From Pseudobdellovibrionaceae bacterium (lineage in GTDB: Bacteria > Bdellovibrionota > Bdellovibrionia > Bdellovibrionales > JAMPXM01), in assembly GCA_016791465.1 (NCBI GenBank), contig JAEUWE010000380.1, forward strand, positions 1 through 13,485: a stretch of DNA of 13,485 nucleotides, read 5' to 3'. Below the pieces are notes generated by a model. The model saw only the letters and a list, made by a program, of their open reading frames with translations. It did not search any database and had not been told where the DNA came from. Of this stretch, positions 1-6,548 are shown one piece after another. The position numbers were made by a program, and so were the translations under genes. Position 1 is the first letter of the stretch. Each line of letters begins with the position of its first letter.

Positions 1-1131
1 TGGGACGTCCTTTGAAAGAGTGAGTTCGAAACTTTGGGCGGACACCGGAGAAGTCACCGGCTTCTTGTCGATTTCGAAGCTTTGCGCGTCGAATGCCTGC
101 AAACCCGAGAGTGTGAAAATCAACAGCGGGTCCGATTCGTCGCGACCTTCGCGAACCGAAAACGTCGTCTCTGAAATGCCGCCGATCATGGCGACGACTC
201 GCGACGGGATCGGGTTTGGACCGCTTGTTAGATCGCGACACATTTCTGTTTCTGTCGCCATGAACGATCGTTCTTTGTACTCACCGGGCCCGTAGACTTT
301 GTCCAAAAACGGATTCGCGACGAATCCCAAGACACGCACGGGTTTTTCTTTCGGCACGTTCACCAGTTGCGAATCGAGAGAGAAAGCCTGTGGCCAGTCC
401 TTCTCAATTCCGGTGACATCGGGGACGAGAAAAATTTCGACTGCGATATCTTCGTCTTCGCGAGCTGTGGTCGGTCCGACCTCGCAACGAAAGAAATCGA
501 AGTTGTATCCAAAGCGAACTAGCTTGCGCCGAACGGTACCGCTAACTTTCGTGGGCATCGAGAGCGTCATGCCGCCGGCAGACCCGCGAGCGATTTCGAA
601 AGCAGCGACTTGGTGATAGTTCGAAGTCGTGCCGACACTTCGAACTGAAATCGATCTTTCAACACGGCTCAACGGCAATGCGTTCGGGAGTGTTCGAATA
701 CCGAAGTTGATTGATGTTGTGCCGACTTCAATTCGCAATGGATGAAGTCCGTCGAGATTCGGTGGCACTGCGAGATTGAGTCCTCGAATTGTCAGTTCTT
801 TTGAACCTTCGATGCCGACGCAATCGAGTTTCACCGGAGTCTCGGCGCGCACCCACAGCTTCGCGACACACCCCGTGCTGCCTGGTTCAAAACCTTGGAT
901 GGTCAAATTCTCTGGCGCGACCACCATCGGTAGCGGCGGAGCATTCACGAGCCCGGACTTCGAGTTTTCGAACGAGCGAAGAATTTCATGCGACCCGCTC
1001 GGATCTCCCCATGCGAATGTAAGATCTGTCCGGAGTTCGGCCACTGGAGCGGCTTTCGACTCGTCGCGAAATTCGCAGCCGCAGTGAATCCAAACCATAC
1101 CAAGAACTAGAGCTAAGTACCTTCGAGACAC
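1..1131 (-). CDS. Putative exported/lipoprotein of unknown function, 5' part only (runs off left edge)
   Basis: Reading the minus strand from a GTG at 1131 gives 377 codons without a stop to base 1, so the gene is partial at its 3' end. The start is supported by AGGAGG at 1143-1138, six bases before the GTG. The N-terminus (MSRRYLALVLGMVWIHCGCEF) has basic residues, a short hydrophobic stretch and two cysteines near residues 17-19. It looks like a signal peptide, possibly of a lipoprotein, though the lipobox is not canonical. The rest is soluble, with alternating hydrophobic residues suggesting beta structure and no membrane helices. I recognise no domain. The plus-strand open frames over the same bases have no good ribosome binding site and no protein-like composition. 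The gene stands alone, divergent from the XRE regulator gene. Coding call is firm, function unknown. Confidence 0.75.
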   Translation of the reverse strand, partial: MSRRYLALVLGMVWIHCGCEFRDESKAAPVAELRTDLTFAWGDPSGSHEILRSFENSKSGLVNAPPLPMVVAPENLTIQGFEPGSTGCVAKLWVRAETPVKLDCVGIEGSKELTIRGLNLAVPPNLDGLHPLRIEVGTTSINFGIRTLPNALPLSRVERSISVRSVGTTSNYHQVAAFEIARGSAGGMTLSMPTKVSGTVRRKLVRFGYNFDFFRCEVGPTTAREDEDIAVEIFLVPDVTGIEKDWPQAFSLDSQLVNVPKEKPVRVLGFVANPFLDKVYGPGEYKERSFMATETEMCRDLTSGPNPIPSRVVAMIGGISETTFSVREGRDESDPLLIFTLSGLQAFDAQSFEIDKKPVTSPVSAQSFELTLSKDVP

Positions 1132-1155
1132 CTGGAACCTCCTGAGGAGGACAGG
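1131..1155 (-). promoter_or_regulatory. Predicted hairpin enclosing the Shine-Dalgarno of the lipoprotein-like gene
   Basis: On the minus strand CCTCC (1150-1146), loop TCA (1145-1143) and GGAGG (1142-1138) form a 5-bp stem that contains the ribosome binding site. A second helix pairs CCTG (1155-1152) with CAGG (1134-1131), across a 1x3 internal loop, and takes in the first base of the GTG start codon. The pairing is seen directly; a role in restricting translation is inference. Confidence 0.45.
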
Positions 1156-1320
1156 GATAACTCGTTGAAATTCCAGCGGTCATCGAAGTGACGATCTTAA
1201 TATTTTCGCTGAACGCGAAGATTCAGAGATGAAACGACTCTTTAACAAATGAACTTTTAAGTTCATTTCTCCATATACCGGTTGCAACTGCCTACGCGGA
1301 ATGCAAGACAATTTGCCTAT
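1132..1320. other. Divergent intergenic region
   Basis: About 190 bases between the minus-strand lipoprotein-like gene and the likely ATG of the XRE regulator. It holds the hairpin at 1131-1155, a small stem-loop TTCGC/GCGAA with loop TGAAC at 1205-1219, and the 22-bp palindrome at 1247-1268. I see no convincing sigma70 promoter on either strand. If the regulator starts at TTG 1282, the region ends there. Confidence 0.5.
1247..1268. promoter_or_regulatory. 22-bp perfect inverted repeat, candidate operator
   Basis: AAATGAACTT (1247-1256) and its exact reverse complement AAGTTCATTT (1259-1268) are separated by two T bases. It lies 53 bases before the ATG (14 before the TTG) of an XRE-type regulator gene. 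Such genes commonly repress themselves through a nearby palindrome, so an autoregulatory operator is the simplest reading. It is not followed by a T-tract and has almost no loop, so it is unlikely to be a terminator. Confidence 0.5.
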
Positions 1321-1650
1321 ATGTTGAGCCACCGTCTGAGCCTTTTGGTGAAAGCCAAAGGACTTACGCAGAAATCCGTCGCTGATTCGATGGGCGTCAC
1401 TGAACAGGCGCTCAGTCGTTATTTGCAAGGCAAGACAGCGATTGGATCGGACTCTCTCGAACTTCTCTTAAGCGCACTCGGTATGAACCTCGAAAAGGTT
1501 GTCGATGCCGAGATCGTGAAAGTGATGAAGACGCGAGAGAAGAAACCGGCGAAGGGACGGAACTTGCTTTCAGAGCTGCAAGAAGAACAAGTCGCGAAGA
1601 TCGTGGCTTGGTATTCGAAGACGGCAAAGAAGCCAGTCGCTCAAACTTAA
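1321..1650 (+). CDS. XRE-family helix-turn-helix transcriptional regulator
   Basis: A 109-residue protein from ATG 1321. The helix-turn-helix lies at about residues 8-55: GLTQKSVADSMGVTEQALSR has the typical XRE pattern (LTQ, A..MGVT..A.SR.L.GK). The tail, from about residue 60, is lysine- and glutamate-rich and probably helical; it contains no sensor domain I know. The start is uncertain. TTG at 1282 adds 13 residues in frame, and neither start has a clear Shine-Dalgarno. ATG 1321 is enough to complete the HTH. The gene is 24 bases upstream of the winged-helix-like gene at 1675, so the two are probably co-transcribed, and it follows the palindrome at 1247-1268, which it may bind. DNA-binding role is firm; target is inferred. 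Confidence 0.8.
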   Translation: MLSHRLSLLVKAKGLTQKSVADSMGVTEQALSRYLQGKTAIGSDSLELLLSALGMNLEKVVDAEIVKVMKTREKKPAKGRNLLSELQEEQVAKIVAWYSKTAKKPVAQT

Positions 1651-1674
1651 AGTCGAAACCATCCGGGGGGATTT

Positions 1675-2220
1675 GTGGAAACAACACTCGTCAACGGGGG
1701 GCCGTTGAAAGAGTTCAAGCGAGAGGAACTTCTCCAGCGCTTATCGGGCAGCTGGAAAGGACGATCGATCTTTGCTCTGCTTGAGCTCCCGCGTTACTCG
1801 AAAAGTCCAAGAGAGATCGCGCCAGAGTTGGGCATCACGCTCGACGAACTCTTCTTTTACCTCGACCTTCTTGAGGCGGTGTCGCTTGTACGGCGTGACG
1901 CGAGTGGCAACTACCAGCGCCTAGCGGAAACGCTCGATTTTCGGGCGATGGGTCTCGACGGTTCTGGTGAACTTCGCAACTTTTCCTTAGTAACTGCCGA
2001 GATTCTTTCGCGTCAATCGATGGACGTTCCTTGCCACCACGAATCGGCCATCGTTTATTCAAATACGACTCTCGTGAAGGAGTTGATCGGTAAGCTCGGA
2101 GCGGCGATGGACGAGTTCGAAGCCGCATCGAAAGCTAGCCCCGACAAGAGCTTCCTTCTGGGATACACAACGGCGTTTGTCGACCTCTTGCAGAGCAACA
2201 AGCTCGGGAGTGACCAATGA
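1675..2220 (+). CDS. Winged-helix-like protein, possibly related to the C-terminal half of TIGR02147 proteins
   Basis: A 181-residue soluble protein starting at GTG 1675, with a run of six G at 1665-1670 as a possible ribosome binding site. Residues about 25-80 read as a winged helix: IFALLELPRYSKSPREIAPE, then LGITLDELFFYLDLLE and a basic wing with LVRRDASGNY. The second half ends in helices (residues about 135-175). This order resembles the C-terminal domain (DUF4423) of TIGR02147 proteins known from Fibrobacter and Bdellovibrio, in which an N-terminal HTH is followed by such a region. Here the HTH would be supplied by the separate XRE gene just upstream. That relation is from memory of the pattern and is tentative. 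The stop overlaps the next start as ATGA. Real gene; function unproven, probably regulatory. Confidence 0.7.
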   Translation: METTLVNGGPLKEFKREELLQRLSGSWKGRSIFALLELPRYSKSPREIAPELGITLDELFFYLDLLEAVSLVRRDASGNYQRLAETLDFRAMGLDGSGELRNFSLVTAEILSRQSMDVPCHHESAIVYSNTTLVKELIGKLGAAMDEFEAASKASPDKSFLLGYTTAFVDLLQSNKLGSDQ

Positions 2221-2585
2221 GAAACATGATTTTCAAAACACTATTCGCATCGATTCTCGGTTCACTTTTCATCGCGCCTCTCGCGCACGCCGACCGCCAA
2301 GGCGGCGGTACTTTGCGGGCGATGAATGTCGCCATCGATCAATCTCAATTTGAAATGTTGAGTGCTCAGCTTCCGTCTGGAAGCTTCGAGGCGTCGAAAG
2401 AGTGGGTTCGATTCGAAAAACTCGATCGCGGCAACCTCACGTTCAGCTACCTGTATCGGGATGCAGTCCAGGTTAGTCTGAGCGAAGTTACAACGGATAA
2501 ACTTGCGATGATGCGCGAAGGTTCTAATTTGATTCGCGCCGTTGAGCTCTCGAAAAGTATGACTGGCTGGATCGCAGTCGATTAA
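2217..2585 (+). CDS. Small secreted protein of unknown function
   Basis: A 122-residue protein. ATG 2217 is preceded by GGGAG six bases upstream and overlaps the previous stop (ATGA), so translation is probably coupled. Residues 1-25 form a clear Sec signal peptide: basic start, hydrophobic core FASILGSLFI and cleavage after AHA, before DRQGGG. The mature part is about 97 residues, with no cysteine and no membrane helix, and has a mixed charged pattern (KEWVRFEKLDRGNLTF). I do not recognise a family. Sharing an operon with two likely regulators suggests that they control it or that it feeds a signal to them, but this is inference only. A terminator follows 36 bases after the stop. Confidence 0.75.
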   Translation: MRNMIFKTLFASILGSLFIAPLAHADRQGGGTLRAMNVAIDQSQFEMLSAQLPSGSFEASKEWVRFEKLDRGNLTFSYLYRDAVQVSLSEVTTDKLAMMREGSNLIRAVELSKSMTGWIAVD

Positions 2586-2611
2586 CAGTCGGCAAAACAA
2601 GTTCGCATATT

Positions 2612-2641
2612 CAATCGTCTGAAAAGCCAATTACATATATT
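2612..2641 (+). promoter_or_regulatory. Weak candidate promoter for the CBASS operon
   Basis: TTCGCA at 2612-2617 and TATATT at 2636-2641 are separated by 18 bases (4/6 and 5/6 matches to sigma70 hexamers). Transcription would begin near 2648, giving a leader of about 35 bases with GGAGG at 2667-2671. The -10 would lie inside the upstream terminator hairpin. Matched by eye only; low confidence. Confidence 0.25.
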
Positions 2642-2649
2642 GGTTTTTT
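2622..2649 (+). terminator. Rho-independent terminator of the XRE/winged-helix/exported-protein operon
   Basis: CCAAT (2627-2631) pairs with ATTGG (2639-2643) over the loop TACATAT, followed by six T at 2644-2649. The stem extends outwards by one G-T pair and A-T pairs with the upstream AAAA. It is a rather weak stem but has the right shape and lies 36 bases after the stop at 2585. It is also only 34 bases before the CD-NTase start. Confidence 0.55.
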
Positions 2650-2683
2650 CTCTTTGCGCTGCAAACGGAGGCGGCGGCAGTCT

Positions 2684-3559
2684 ATGCCTAGAACCATTGA
2701 TGAAGGATTTCGCGATTTTCTTACGAAACTGACTCCGAGTGAATACGAGTCCGAAGCGGCGAAAAGCCACCGGTACTCAATTCGAACTCGTCTTGAACTT
2801 GATTTCGGATCGGTCAACCGCTTTACGCGCATTGGCTCGTTCGGCAACGGAACCAGTATTTCTGGCTACAGCGATGTAGATTATCTCGCATGTTTGCCCA
2901 CAGCGCAGCTCTCCGCATCTTCAGACTATTCGTTGCAGAAGGTGAGGAATTCTTTGGATGCCAGATTTCCTCAGACGGGAGTACGGATCAATTGCCCAGC
3001 AGTGGTTTGCCCCTTCGGATCTTCTGCTTCCGAAAGGACGGAGGTCGTTCCTGCAGACTACGTGAAAGAAGCAAATGGCTTTAAAGTATACGACATTCCA
3101 GATTGCTCAAACGGCTGGATGAAAGCCAGCCCCGATGCCCACAACAACTACGTGCATGAGCAAAACGTCCGCCTGGGAAATCGCGTCAAACCTCTCATTC
3201 GTTTTTTGAAAGCCTGGAAGTATTTGCGCGATGTTCCGATCTCGTCGTTTTACCTCGAACTTCGTGTCGCGAAATATGCATCGACAGAATCTACCATCCA
3301 GTATGACATCGACCTGCTCGCACTCCTCAAACATCTAGCGGCTGTCGAACTTGCTTCCATGCAAGATCCTGCTGGCGTTTCTGGATACATTAGAGCTTCA
3401 AAAAGCGAATTTCAAAAGGCTGACGCACTCTCGAAGTTGAATACAGCCGTAAGCAGGGCGGAAAAAGCCCGCGATGCCACGAGAGCAGGCAATACCTCCG
3501 ATGCTTTCCATTGGTGGCGGTTGCTATACGGTAGTGAGTTTCCGAGCTACTATTACTAG
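2684..3559 (+). CDS. CBASS CD-NTase (cGAS/DncV-like nucleotidyltransferase)
   Basis: A 291-residue cytoplasmic enzyme predicted to join nucleotides into a cyclic di- or oligonucleotide signal during phage infection. The nucleotidyltransferase signature is intact: GS at residues 51-52, with D64 and D66 in SGYSDVDYLACL. A third acidic residue, probably E120 in TEVVPADY, would complete the metal site. The C-terminal half has the helical substrate-binding features of this superfamily: VKPLIRFLKAWKY (168-180) and SSFYLELRVAKY (188-199). I chose ATG 2684 because the superfamily fold begins there and GGAGG lies 12 bases upstream (a slightly long gap). A TTG at 2654 would add a basic, unlikely decapeptide. 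The next gene begins one base after the stop, so the pair is coupled. Without a search I cannot give the CD-NTase clade or product. Family call is firm. Confidence 0.9.
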   Translation: MPRTIDEGFRDFLTKLTPSEYESEAAKSHRYSIRTRLELDFGSVNRFTRIGSFGNGTSISGYSDVDYLACLPTAQLSASSDYSLQKVRNSLDARFPQTGVRINCPAVVCPFGSSASERTEVVPADYVKEANGFKVYDIPDCSNGWMKASPDAHNNYVHEQNVRLGNRVKPLIRFLKAWKYLRDVPISSFYLELRVAKYASTESTIQYDIDLLALLKHLAAVELASMQDPAGVSGYIRASKSEFQKADALSKLNTAVSRAEKARDATRAGNTSDAFHWWRLLYGSEFPSYYY

Positions 3560-3560
3560 T

Positions 3561-4469
3561 ATGAATACGATTCCAACAGATCAGAACTTGCCAGTGCATT
3601 TGGATAAGTTGGCAGCCCAACGCAAGCTGTATGCGAAAACGAAAGCTGTCTTTGCTTGTCAGTTGATATTTAGTGGACCAGCCGCGGTAGCGATGGCGGC
3701 CACGGGCCTCGTCTATCCTACTCTCAAGGTGTATTTCTCGTTTTGGGGGATCTGCTTTGTTGTATTGGACCTTGTCGCATTTACTCCGTTTACTAAGTCG
3801 TTAAGAACAAATGCGGCAAAAATCCAAGAGCTTTTTGATTGCGAAGTTCTTCAACTCCCGTGGAATACCGCTTGTGCCGGAACAAAGCCGAGTCCGGAAT
3901 TGATTCATGAGCAGGCCGAGTCATATCGTCGAAACAGCGGCGGAAATTTTCCTCTTGAGAATTGGTACTCACCGATTGTCGGCTCGTTACCCATTCATAT
4001 CGGACGCGTAATTTGCCAACGAGAAAACTGCTCTTGGGATGGTCGTCAACGGAGCATCTACGCAAATTGGCTTCTGATCATTGTTGTAGCTGTTTTTGTA
4101 GTCTCGCTTTTCGTTGGTATCGCGAAGCAGTTTTTGATCGAGGACATGATTCTCTTGATTTTTGCGCCTCTTGCTCCATTTTTTTATGCCGGTCTTCGCC
4201 AATATGTGGAAAACCGTGAAGCGGCACAACAACTCGATACGCTGAAAGTGCATGCCGAAAAAATCTGGCAGAACGCGCTGGACGGACAAGCCGTCAGCAA
4301 GGTTACCAGCTCTTCTCGCGAACTTCAGAATGAAATTTTCCTGAGCCGCAAACGGAGTCCGCCTGTCTTCGAATGGATTTTCCGAAAGATTCGCGCAAGC
4401 TTCGAAAGCCAAATGAACTACGGCGCGGCCCAGTTGGCGGATCAGGCCAAGCAGAGACTCGATCTCTAG
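3561..4469 (+). CDS. S-4TM family CBASS effector (SMODS-associating four-helix membrane protein)
   Basis: A 302-residue inner-membrane protein with four predicted transmembrane helices, about residues 30-48, 55-78, 168-190 and 193-213. A soluble loop of about 90 residues separates the pairs, and there is a C-terminal cytoplasmic tail. Motifs that fit the S-4TM family are ELFDCEVLQLPWN (90-102), ICQRENCSWDGRQRSIYANW (151-170) and LQNEIF followed by SRKRSPP near 255-268. Members accompany CD-NTases and are thought to disrupt the membrane when the cyclic nucleotide binds, killing the infected cell. The start is ATG 3561, one base after the CD-NTase stop, with no strong ribosome binding site of its own, so translational coupling is likely. 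The longer in-frame extension to 3474 lies inside the CD-NTase gene and is rejected. Family call is good; mechanism is known only for the family. Confidence 0.85.
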   Translation: MNTIPTDQNLPVHLDKLAAQRKLYAKTKAVFACQLIFSGPAAVAMAATGLVYPTLKVYFSFWGICFVVLDLVAFTPFTKSLRTNAAKIQELFDCEVLQLPWNTACAGTKPSPELIHEQAESYRRNSGGNFPLENWYSPIVGSLPIHIGRVICQRENCSWDGRQRSIYANWLLIIVVAVFVVSLFVGIAKQFLIEDMILLIFAPLAPFFYAGLRQYVENREAAQQLDTLKVHAEKIWQNALDGQAVSKVTSSSRELQNEIFLSRKRSPPVFEWIFRKIRASFESQMNYGAAQLADQAKQRLDL

Positions 4470-4493
4470 CAGAATTCCGATCTCGCTTGTCCA

Positions 4494-5360
4494 TCAACAG
4501 AAGTCGTCAATCGTAGCCTTCTTCGCCCAATGTTTTCCTACCCATGAAAATTGGATCTTCGCTGCTCCGTCGAAAGTAAAAAACGTGCCGCACGCTTCGT
4601 GTACAAATCTTTCAGATTCGACTGTGACTTTGGCCAGACCCCATCCTTTAACTTCGCTGGGGATTTTCGTAAGCACGCTGAGGAAAGAGCCGTCATCGCT
4701 GAGAATCGCAGTTTCGACTTCGGACTCTCCGAATCTGTTATGCGAAAAAATCGAACCCTTTTTGAGTTCGCTTAGATAGTCATGCAGTGGTTGTTTAGAA
4801 ATTTTGTCAGGACAATGAGGGAAGGCGCACGGCGTGCGCCAATTTCGCTGTACAGCTGATAGCGTGTACGATGCCGTATCGACGGGATCCAGCTGTATCA
4901 CTTCTGAATTTTGAGGCATCCAAGATCGAGCACTCAAGGGGTCTGCTCGCATTCTTCGATCTGGATCTTGAAGCATGCCTTCTACAGATCCCCACTTATG
5001 CTCGATTCGCCGAAGTGTTTTGTCATTCGCAGCGATATTCTCGAAACGAGTGACCCATCTTAAGTTCTCCGCGCGATTGTTCCTTCTGTTCGTATCGATG
5101 TGGTCAACGACGTGCGAAGGCGAAGGCTGTTCGCCATGAAATGCCGTGGCAACGATTTTGTGAACCACCAAACCACAAATTCGTCTGTATCCGTTGCTGC
5201 GGCATTGGATGCCAAATGTCCATATATCGTCGAGCGGACGCTTCGTGCGGTTCGGGCGACTCGCGCGACACACAGACCCATTGTCTCGAACCAAATATTC
5301 CTCACCGCGGTAGGTGATCCTGATTTCTAGTTTAAAGCGCTCAATTGATAGCTCTCTCAA
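4494..5360 (-). CDS. HNH endonuclease with an unrecognised C-terminal region
   Basis: A 288-residue protein from TTG 5360, preceded by GGGGAG at 5373-5368, seven bases away. A TTG at 5375 would add five residues but lies on that ribosome binding site. Residues about 15-65 resemble the strand-rich region preceding HNH in NUMOD4/HNH_3 proteins (YLVRDNGSV). The HNH_3-type nuclease core is clear: VHKIVATAFHG (66-76), VDHIDTNRRNN (85-95) and AENLRWVTRFEN (97-108). Residues about 180-288 form a separate region, with HNRFGESEVETAI and a Trp/Phe-rich end, that I do not recognise. The gene faces the CBASS operon, with 24 bases between stop codons. The same family includes homing endonucleases and phage-encoded nickases; it could be a selfish element or a defence nuclease. 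Nuclease call is firm, role is open. Confidence 0.8.
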   Translation of the reverse strand: MRELSIERFKLEIRITYRGEEYLVRDNGSVCRASRPNRTKRPLDDIWTFGIQCRSNGYRRICGLVVHKIVATAFHGEQPSPSHVVDHIDTNRRNNRAENLRWVTRFENIAANDKTLRRIEHKWGSVEGMLQDPDRRMRADPLSARSWMPQNSEVIQLDPVDTASYTLSAVQRNWRTPCAFPHCPDKISKQPLHDYLSELKKGSIFSHNRFGESEVETAILSDDGSFLSVLTKIPSEVKGWGLAKVTVESERFVHEACGTFFTFDGAAKIQFSWVGKHWAKKATIDDFC

Positions 5361-5375
5361 TGTATCACTCCCCAA

Positions 5376-5450
5376 AGGCTTGTCGTCGGCATGAGACTTT
5401 GTTACGGGATAATTTCATAAAAGGCGTAACGCCTTCAATTGGGTGATTTT
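5376..5450. other. Divergent intergenic region between the HNH and zinc-finger genes
   Basis: About 75 bases. It contains GATAAT at 5408-5413, a possible -10 for the plus-strand gene whose -35 is poor (TCGGCA at 5386-5391, 16-base spacer), and most of the nested inverted repeat at 5413-5456. The leader of the HNH gene must also start here, but I see no clear minus-strand promoter. Confidence 0.35.
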
Positions 5451-5456
5451 ATGAAA
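5413..5456 (+). repeat. Nested inverted repeats covering the start codon of the zinc-finger gene
   Basis: Outer arms TTTCATAAAA (5413-5422) and TTTTATGAAA (5447-5456) are exact reverse complements, and the right arm contains the ATG at 5451. Between them is a second palindrome, AAGGCG-TAA-CGCCTT (5421-5435), which shares two bases with the left outer arm. The ribosome binding site (GGGTG, 5441-5445) lies in the loop of the outer pair. It could be an operator for a dimeric protein or an RNA structure that hides the start codon. Confidence 0.55.
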
Positions 5457-5975
5457 AAGACGTTACATTCGCAGAACGACCAATTTTTATTATCGAGCAA
5501 AGGCCAACTGATCGGCTGGGGCGCATCTGACGTCAAAAACCTGATCGCCAACGCCAATAGAGCGAAAACCGAAAGCCTAAATTCTAAAGAGCGTATTACG
5601 ATTCGAGACGCCGAGTGTATCTTTGCATATGAATGGCTCGACACGTTCGTCGCCCAAGGAGTCAAGGAAGACGTAATTAAGAAACTCAACTCAAGAATCG
5701 CCCACGTTCGCTATCATCACGTCTTGATGCATTCGGCTCGAGGCATGCCGTATTGGCGTCACGTAGCTAATGCAGATCAGATCGATGATCCTGAGTTGGC
5801 GGTCACATACGGTGTCGCACACCTTCTCGCAATCGGATCGTTTGTAAACTTAAAACGGTGCCGAATGCGCAGTTGCCAGAATTTCTTTATCGGTCGTCCT
5901 GATTCAAAATGGTGTTCAAAGTCGTGCGGATCGAAGTATCGAGTTAGTCAGAAACGGAAACGCGATCGCTCATAG
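5451..5975 (+). CDS. CGNR-type zinc-finger protein
   Basis: A 174-residue protein. ATG 5451 begins MKKTLHSQND and follows GGGTG at a suitable distance; a TTG at 5439 would add four residues. The C-terminal 40 residues are a single treble-clef zinc finger, C137-x4-C142 and C155-x3-C159, in KRCRMRSCQNFFIG and SKWCSKSCGSKYR, ending in a basic tail. This matches the CGNR finger (usual pattern C....C..F.D.S....WCS...CG.R.K) except that the last motif is CGSK instead of CGNR. The N-terminal 130 residues are helical and do not obviously match the ABATE domain usually found before CGNR. Likely a DNA-binding regulator. It ends 12 bases from the stop of the convergent HXXEE gene. Confidence 0.75.
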   Translation: MKKTLHSQNDQFLLSSKGQLIGWGASDVKNLIANANRAKTESLNSKERITIRDAECIFAYEWLDTFVAQGVKEDVIKKLNSRIAHVRYHHVLMHSARGMPYWRHVANADQIDDPELAVTYGVAHLLAIGSFVNLKRCRMRSCQNFFIGRPDSKWCSKSCGSKYRVSQKRKRDRS

Positions 5976-5987
5976 TTAAGTCGAGAG

Positions 5988-6548
5988 CTAGTTTCGAGAT
6001 CCAGATTTAAGGCGACTCATTCCCCACCAGGCGACAGGCGCGAGTGGAACGACACTAGCCATTCCAGGAATATAGGTTGCTGGGTGATCGACGAAGAATG
6101 GGAAGACCAACCAGTGCGCAAGTTCGGTGATTCCCATCGAGGTGAAGAAGGTCCACGCCAGGTAGTAGCCAAAGGGCTTTCTGCGTTTAACTAGAATTGG
6201 AATCGACAGCCATGCTCCGACGGAGATTAGGACTAGCGTGATCACTGGCCACGATGTGATTTCAGGCGTTGCGACGCCAGTCACTCCTGATAGGAAACTA
6301 AAGAAGCCCATCGTTTTCTCTTCGATCCTGTGGACCAGAAACAATGCAAGGGCGCTCCAGTACGGAACACGAAGGCGAGCGAAGTCAATCGAGCTGGGGA
6401 AAAACCACCAGAGAACCAACCCTCCGAGAAAACCGGACGCAAAGATCATCATCGTCCAAAAGCCGAAGGCCAGGTAGCCGATGAGTAGCGTTGCCGATGT
6501 AAATGTTAAACCCGTCAAAGTGTCACGGAGCGAAGGATGAGTTCTCAC
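5988..6548 (-). CDS. HXXEE domain membrane protein
   Basis: A 186-residue integral membrane protein with about five hydrophobic segments (residues about 13-33, 35-50, 64-72 with 80-92, 101-121 and 127-150) and a further one near 160-176. The name motif is exact: H73-R-I-E76-E77 in FLVHRIEEKTM; a second conserved-looking ELAHW lies at 142-146. HXXEE proteins are of unknown function. The frame is open far upstream to 7019, but that extension only shadows two other genes. I chose GTG 6548 because it overlaps the preceding stop as GTGA, the same coupling seen elsewhere in the operon. It is the last of the eight minus-strand metal operon genes, and no terminator is evident after it. Confidence 0.75.
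   Translation of the reverse strand: MRTHPSLRDTLTGLTFTSATLLIGYLAFGFWTMMIFASGFLGGLVLWWFFPSSIDFARLRVPYWSALALFLVHRIEEKTMGFFSFLSGVTGVATPEITSWPVITLVLISVGAWLSIPILVKRRKPFGYYLAWTFFTSMGITELAHWLVFPFFVDHPATYIPGMASVVPLAPVAWWGMSRLKSGSRN

Noticed and set aside
20..1087. Several open frames on the plus strand at the left end
   Set aside because: They lie over a 377-codon uninterrupted minus-strand frame with a strong ribosome binding site and an N-terminal signal-like stretch; the plus-strand translations look like low-complexity Ser/Arg shadows.
2684..3559. CBASS type II or III classification
   Set aside because: No E1/E2, JAB, HORMA or TRIP13-like gene is found on either side; the neighbours are an exported protein and the 4TM effector.
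3474..3560. N-terminal extension of the S-4TM protein
   Set aside because: It lies wholly inside the CD-NTase coding region, and the family sequence begins after ATG 3561.
3987..4412. A 141-codon minus-strand frame opposite the S-4TM gene
   Set aside because: It has no ribosome binding site and no recognisable domain, and it sits over a well supported gene.
4470..4493. Bidirectional terminator between the CBASS effector and HNH genes
   Set aside because: I find no stem with a following T-tract in the 24 bases between the two stop codons.
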